Assembly (NCBI GenBank): GCA_019637795.1
Contig: JAHBUY010000005.1
Location: 558,001-622,000, forward strand
DNA from: a bacterium
Lineage (GTDB): Bacteria; Desulfobacterota; Binatia; HRBIN30; CADEER01
Direction of reading: 5' to 3'
DNA: 64,000 nucleotides
In this document: positions 61,406 to 64,000 of the stretch, in pieces
How the letters are laid out: the number at the start of each line of letters is the position of its first letter
How positions within the stretch are numbered: position 1 is the stretch's first letter
Program-made: the position numbers and the translations under genes
The notes under the pieces: generated by a model
Database searches by the model: none
What the model was told of the DNA's origin: nothing
What the model saw: only the letters and a program-made list of their open reading frames with translations

Positions 61406-63583
61406 TCAGTCGGCGTTCTCCGGCGGCACCGGCGCGGTGCAGGCCTGACCGTTGCAGACGTCCGCGATGGCGCCGCCCGGATGCCAGAACTGGCTCTTCA
61501 GCTCCTGGACCTCGGGAATGTTCGGCGTGTCGTCGTGCGGGTCGTGCCCCTCGCGCGGCGGCGTATTGCCGAGCGGCGACGGCGGCGAGCCGGTGTCCCA
61601 GAGGACGTACGCCGATCCCGAGAACGGGTAGGCGTCGATCGGCGTCAGCAGCCAGCCCGGATCGCTCTCGACGACGCGGCCGGGGTTGGCGATCGGCACG
61701 TGCGCCGCGGCGCCCATGGTCGCGGCCTCGACGCGCAGGCTGTACTCGCTCACCTGGTGGTCGCCGACCGCGCCGAGCAGCAGGACCTCGTGCGCCGGCG
61801 TGCCGGGCAGCGGATCGGCGGTGACGTGATTGGCGTAGCCGTTGGTCTCGCCGCGGTCCCAGAGGAGCTGCGCCACCATGATGCCGATGACGCGATCGTA
61901 GCGGCGGGGGTAGTTCGGGCGCAGGATGAGATTGAGGTAGTCGTCGAAGTCGACGCTGCGGTCGAGCAGCACGGCGTAGTTCATGCCGGCCTCGCCGAGC
62001 ACCGCGCGGGTGAAGTCCTGGGCCACCGCGGTGAGCGCGCCGCCGAGGATCGCGCCCTGGCTGTTGCCGTCGAAGTACAGCTCATCGGTCTTCAGGGCCG
62101 GCTGGCCGTCGAAGCGGAAGGCGTCGTGGGCGCTGAACCCGGCCGGGTGCTTCATCAGCCGTCCGAGGTAGAGGAAGGCGAGCAGCCCCTGCTGCAGGCG
62201 GTCGGGAATGGGCGGGAACTGGGAGAGATCGCCGAGCGCGGTGACGGCGGCGACGACGTCCTCCTCGGCCATGCCGTACCAGTCGGTGGCGCAGTAGGCG
62301 ATGTTGTGGTTCGCCGACATCTTGCGGGTCAGGCTGCCGTTGACCTCGCTGCGGCTGCCCAGCAGGCCGTGGCCGTAGAGCGCCATGCGCGCCGGGCTGT
62401 CCGCCGACGCCGGCGGCAGGTTGCAGAGATAGCGGGCGGTGAACGTGCCGGGCTGGCGCTGTGGCCGTCCGCGGGCGTCGAGCACGAGGCGGCCGCCGGG
62501 TTGTCCGCCGTTGGTGAGATACAGCGGCAGCGCGAACGTGCCGGCGATGCGCCGGCGCACGAAGGGGTTCGGATCGTCGACGACGCTGTCGACGGTGAAC
62601 GCCGGCGCGTCCGCGCCGAGCGCGGCGAAGGCATCGTCGCGCATCGCCAGCAGGCGGCCGGTCAGGCTCTCGGTGCTGGCGACGGTGAAGTCCCACGCCA
62701 GTTGCAGCGGCGCGCGGTCGACGCCGGCGGCGGCGAGCGCGGCGAAGACGCGCTCCATCGCCGGGCGGCGCGCCTCGAACAGGGCGTCGGTGGTGCGGAT
62801 GCCGTCGCGATAGGCGACGAACGGCGGCGGCGGCGGCAGCGCCTGGCCGTCGGCGTCGACCAGCCCGCGCAGGGCGACGACGATGCGGTGGCCGTCGGCG
62901 AAGTTGACGCTCGGGTGCAGCAGCAGCAGCGGCGTCTCGCCCGGGTCGGCGATGGCGTCGAGCTCGGCCCAGAACGGATGCCGCTCTCCGGTGGTGGCGT
63001 CGAGCAGCACGATCGGCGAATCGGCGGCGAGCGAGCGGGCGGCGTCGACCAGGCTGGGAAGCTGGCTGCGCTGCGCGTCGAGGCCGTCGAGTTGCACCAG
63101 GATCGGCGACCCCGGGCTCCAGCCGTCGCCGCGGTTCTGGTCGGTCGGATCGACGTGGCTGCCGGCGACGTTGACGGGGAGCGATTCGGCGGCCAGCGCC
63201 AGCCGGCGGCCGGTCGGGGTGGCGGCCGCGACGGTGAAGTAGTCGCTGGGCAGCGGCAGCATGCACGCCGGCAGCAACGGATCGCAGCGCGCCTCGCTGG
63301 CCTGATCGATGGCCAGCGCCGGGCATCCGAGCAGGGCGACGTGCACCGCGGCGAGGATCTCGTCCACCCGCACCGTGCCGTCGTGATCGGCGTCGGCGGC
63401 GGCGCAGGCGGCGAGCGGCGCCGCGCCGAGCGCGATGTCGACCATGCGCATCAGCTCGTCGATGGTCACCGGGCCATCGCCGCCGCAATCGCCGGCGCAG
63501 AGCACCTGCGCCCGCGCCGGCGGCGCGGCGCCGAGCAACCAGCCGAGAAGGACCAACGCCATTGCGGTGCGGGTACGGGTCAT
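61406..63583 (-). CDS. secreted alpha/beta hydrolase with dockerin-like N-terminus
   Basis: A 725-residue exported protein. The signal peptide ends near AQV. Two EF-hand-like loops follow, bracketed by Cys: CAGDCGGDGPVTIDELMRMV and DADHDGTVRVDEILAAV. The remainder has an alpha/beta-hydrolase core with nucleophile motif FDGNSQGAILGG (G-x-S-x-G), MALYGHGLLGSRSEV as the oxyanion region, and a long N-terminal domain. Hydrolysis of an extracellular ester or similar bond is likely; the substrate is unknown. A GGGGAC site precedes ATG 63583. Divergent from the FMN reductase gene. Confidence 0.82.
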   Translation of the reverse strand: MTRTRTAMALVLLGWLLGAAPPARAQVLCAGDCGGDGPVTIDELMRMVDIALGAAPLAACAAADADHDGTVRVDEILAAVHVALLGCPALAIDQASEARCDPLLPACMLPLPSDYFTVAAATPTGRRLALAAESLPVNVAGSHVDPTDQNRGDGWSPGSPILVQLDGLDAQRSQLPSLVDAARSLAADSPIVLLDATTGERHPFWAELDAIADPGETPLLLLHPSVNFADGHRIVVALRGLVDADGQALPPPPPFVAYRDGIRTTDALFEARRPAMERVFAALAAAGVDRAPLQLAWDFTVASTESLTGRLLAMRDDAFAALGADAPAFTVDSVVDDPNPFVRRRIAGTFALPLYLTNGGQPGGRLVLDARGRPQRQPGTFTARYLCNLPPASADSPARMALYGHGLLGSRSEVNGSLTRKMSANHNIAYCATDWYGMAEEDVVAAVTALGDLSQFPPIPDRLQQGLLAFLYLGRLMKHPAGFSAHDAFRFDGQPALKTDELYFDGNSQGAILGGALTAVAQDFTRAVLGEAGMNYAVLLDRSVDFDDYLNLILRPNYPRRYDRVIGIMVAQLLWDRGETNGYANHVTADPLPGTPAHEVLLLGAVGDHQVSEYSLRVEAATMGAAAHVPIANPGRVVESDPGWLLTPIDAYPFSGSAYVLWDTGSPPSPLGNTPPREGHDPHDDTPNIPEVQELKSQFWHPGGAIADVCNGQACTAPVPPENAD

Positions 63584-63705
63584 GTCCCCGCGATACCGCG
63601 CCGCGCCGTCTATCGCCAACCCCGCCGAGCGGCTGGCGCGGCGCCGGGCCGGGCGGTACGGTGTCGGCACCAAGACCGGACCGCGAGGAACCACGGAGGT
63701 CGAGC

Positions 63706-64000
63706 ATGAGCCAGTACCGCATCGCCGTCGTCGTCGGCAGCCTGCGCCGCGATTCCTACAACCGCCGCCTCGCCAACGCCGTGCAGCAACTCGCGCCCGC
63801 CGAGCTCGCGTTCGCGCCCCTGCGGATCGACGATCTGCCGCTCTACAACCAGGACGACGACGCCGACCCGCATCCGGCGGTGCGGCGCCTGAAGAGCGAG
63901 ATCGCGGCCGCGCAGGCCCTGCTGTTCGCGACGCCGGAGTACAACCGGTCGATGCCGGGGGTGCTGAAGAACGCCCTCGACCACGCCTCGCGGCCGTACG
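63706..64000 (+). CDS. NADPH-dependent FMN reductase (partial)
   Basis: The first 98 residues of a flavodoxin-fold reductase, cut by the window edge. Motifs are VVVGSLRRDSYNRRLANAV, LPLYNQD and ATPEYNRSMPGVLKNALDHAS, as in the ChrR/YieF-type quinone reductases. A GGAGGT site 6 bases before ATG 63706 supports the start. Such enzymes reduce quinones, azo dyes or metal ions using NAD(P)H. Confidence 0.9.
   Translation, partial: MSQYRIAVVVGSLRRDSYNRRLANAVQQLAPAELAFAPLRIDDLPLYNQDDDADPHPAVRRLKSEIAAAQALLFATPEYNRSMPGVLKNALDHASRPY

Overview
This is a very GC-rich bacterial chromosome segment with many short intergenic gaps and both strands used. It carries 45 protein-coding loci (one cut by the right edge), one tRNA-Leu and one insertion sequence. 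Several traits suggest an uncultured Desulfobacterota-like lineage, most likely candidate phylum Binatota. They are paired EF-hand (dockerin-like) N-termini on secreted enzymes, a recurring C-terminal domain on secreted proteins, MYXO-CTERM-like sorting tails, and Thr/Pro/Ala-rich linkers. The placement is inference from recollection of those genomes; no rRNA or strong phylogenetic marker is present.

Layout. 1-7.8 kb: a small membrane protein, a secreted InlB-type repeat protein, then lnt between a sigma54-type response regulator and a multi-TM histidine kinase. 7.8-11.7 kb: secreted beta-helix and Cys-repeat proteins. 11.9-16.9 kb: a tightly coupled four-gene operon (ATP-grasp ligase, FrdA/NadB-like flavoprotein, aspartase/fumarase-superfamily lyase, ComA-like phosphosulfolactate synthase). 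It looks like a PEP plus sulfite sulfonate pathway and is the most interesting locus. 17-24.3 kb: NnrS, a flippase/glycosyltransferase pair, an EtfB-EtfA fusion and NADP-type isocitrate dehydrogenase. 24.5-30.2 kb: a lipoprotein, a stand-alone Hint/intein-like protein, an EF-G-like GTPase flanked by inverted repeats, and two tandem coaX genes. 30.3-39.3 kb: a TPR protein, a purple-acid-phosphatase-like protein, then birA, nadC, valS, an SDR and a dihydrodipicolinate-reductase-like enzyme. 39.5-46.4 kb: a giant LamG protein and a secreted beta-helix protein.

46.5-49 kb is an accessory patch. tRNA-Leu(CAG) is followed by a possible integrase relic and a vapBC-type toxin-antitoxin pair split by an IS630-family element, and a degenerate copy of the tRNA 3' end lies beyond. 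Removing the IS with one TA duplication rebuilds an antitoxin frame that stops 9 bp before the toxin start. 49-64 kb: BON lipoprotein, WYL regulator, P450, GFA protein, Kef-type antiporter, SH3 lipoprotein, a frameshifted thaumatin-like protein, a ceramidase-like hydrolase, a GH29 fucosidase, a second vapBC pair, a secreted alpha/beta hydrolase, and the start of an FMN reductase.

Overall the segment mixes housekeeping genes (lnt, valS, nadC, birA, coaX, icd) with a large set of secreted or envelope proteins. Dispersed intergenic repeats and hairpins sit in many of the spacers.
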